Shown here piece after piece: positions 63,581-64,000 of a stretch of 64,000 bases of DNA (positions within the stretch are counted from its first letter, which is position 1; each line of letters starts with the position of its first letter). The notes under the pieces were generated by a model. It was not told the DNA's origin, searched no databases, and was given only the letters and a program-made list of their open reading frames with translations. The stretch comes from Telluria sp042683405 (GTDB lineage Bacteria > Pseudomonadota > Gammaproteobacteria > Burkholderiales > Burkholderiaceae_D). The position numbers were made by a program, and so were the translations under genes. Location of the stretch: contig NZ_JBHUJS010000001.1 of NCBI RefSeq assembly GCF_042683405.1, forward strand, positions 434,001 through 498,000, in the 5' to 3' direction.

Positions 63581-63600
63581 GGGGACCGTTCCCGGTCCCC
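63581..63600. terminator. GGGGACCG hairpin between convergent genes
   Basis: GGGGACCG TTCC CGGTCCCC: a perfect 8-bp stem, 28 bp after the J-domain stop and 6 bp before the cheW stop. Its core is the same as the GGGGACNGTCCCC family. Confidence 0.65.
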
Positions 63601-63606
63601 AGCCCA

Positions 63607-64000
63607 TCAGACGGCCAGGTTGTCCATCAGGCCCATTTCGCCCGACGACATCAGCCGGTCGATGTCGACCAGGATCAGCATGCGCTCGTCCAGCGTGCCC
63701 AGCCCGATCATGTACTTCGAATCGAACGACGAACCCATGTCCGGCGCCGGCTTGATCTGCTCGGGCGTCAGCGTGGTCACGTCCGACACGCTGTCCACCA
63801 CCATGCCCATGATGCGGCCCTTGATGTTCAGGATGATCACGACCGTGAACTGGTCGTATACCGGCGTGCCCAGGTTGAACTTGATGCGCATGTCCACCAC
63901 CGGGATGATGATCCCGCGCAGGTTGATCACGCCCTTGATGAACTCCGGTGCGTTGGCGATCCGGGTGACCGCTTCGTAGCCGCGGATCTCCTGGACCTTC
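63607..64000 (-). CDS. cheW: CheW chemotaxis coupling protein (partial)
   Basis: The frame stays open to the window edge; 131 C-terminal residues are present and the N-terminus is beyond 64000. KVQEIRGYEAVTRIANAPEF, then INLRGIIIPVVDMR and GMVVDSVSDVTTL, are classic CheW blocks. It links chemoreceptors to CheA at the receptor array. A GTG-initiated shorter ORF begins at 63930 but is internal to the domain. Other chemotaxis genes should lie outside the window. Confidence 0.93.
   Translation of the reverse strand, partial: KVQEIRGYEAVTRIANAPEFIKGVINLRGIIIPVVDMRIKFNLGTPVYDQFTVVIILNIKGRIMGMVVDSVSDVTTLTPEQIKPAPDMGSSFDSKYMIGLGTLDERMLILVDIDRLMSSGEMGLMDNLAV

Overview
The window is high-GC chromosomal DNA of a Gram-negative betaproteobacterium. 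The Burkholderiales-type trimeric porins, the SAH riboswitch in front of ahcY, the metK / ahcY / holin-like / metF cluster, the DksA-COG0523-XerC-DUF484 block and overall protein similarity point to Oxalobacteraceae, most likely a Massilia-like (Telluria group) species. This placement is inference from gene content and recalled family sequences. I see no plasmid, prophage, insertion sequence, CRISPR array, tRNA or rRNA. Coding density is high, and most long antisense reading frames are GC-skew shadows.

Layout. 1-4502 (+): end of an EnvC-type murein hydrolase activator, a CtpA-type S41 protease, a MoeB/ThiF-like adenylyltransferase and a secreted amidohydrolase. 4543-15474 (+): a complete type II secretion operon in the order gspG-H-I-J-K-L-M-N-D-E-F-C, followed 20 bp later by an outer-membrane patatin phospholipase (15495-17711). 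17728-25306 (-): a small basic protein, hslU, hslV, a duplicated STAS-type protein, dksA with a very long Lys/Ala/Pro-rich N-terminus, a COG0523 GTPase, xerC and a DUF484 gene. 25307-30487: an accessory-looking island (a RAMA-like small gene, two porins, a Sel1-repeat protein) lying between DUF484-xerC and dapF, which are neighbours in E. coli. 30488-33070 (-): dapF and two LpxL-type acyltransferases. 33257-38079: the methyl cycle and folate genes metK, SAH riboswitch-ahcY, holin-like, metF and, convergently, 5-formyl-THF cyclo-ligase. 38096-43693 (+): lytic transglycosylase, NDUFA9-like reductase, GST, CCA-adding enzyme with a decayed HD domain, GNAT. 43704-49100: an Lrp/AsnC regulator divergent from hppD, then a giant indolepyruvate ferredoxin oxidoreductase (aromatic amino acid / arylpyruvate catabolism). 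49222-52550 (+): an S41 lipoprotein and an M14 peptidase. 52592-56525 (-): a MacAB-like exporter operon led by a YIP1 protein. 56847-61195 (-): a membrane protein, a histidine phosphatase, ttcA, folB, a FolM-like reductase and a CPBP protease. 61302-64000: a MidA/NDUFAF7-like methyltransferase, a J-domain membrane protein, and the end of a CheW gene cut by the window edge.

The non-coding DNA is the most distinctive part. At least two REP-like families occur as single hairpins and as inverted doublets: GGGGACNGTCCCC elements concentrated just behind stop codons and at convergent gene ends, and a GTCATCCCGGCGAAGGCCGGGATCCATGCTGA family, one copy of which has landed in the gspH-gspI junction and supplies a possible gspI start codon. 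A third related family (TGGGGTCTGTCCCCA) is at 57642-57708. Other regulatory signals are a clear SAH riboswitch, phased direct repeats upstream of ahcY, and a likely Lrp operator pair upstream of hppD.
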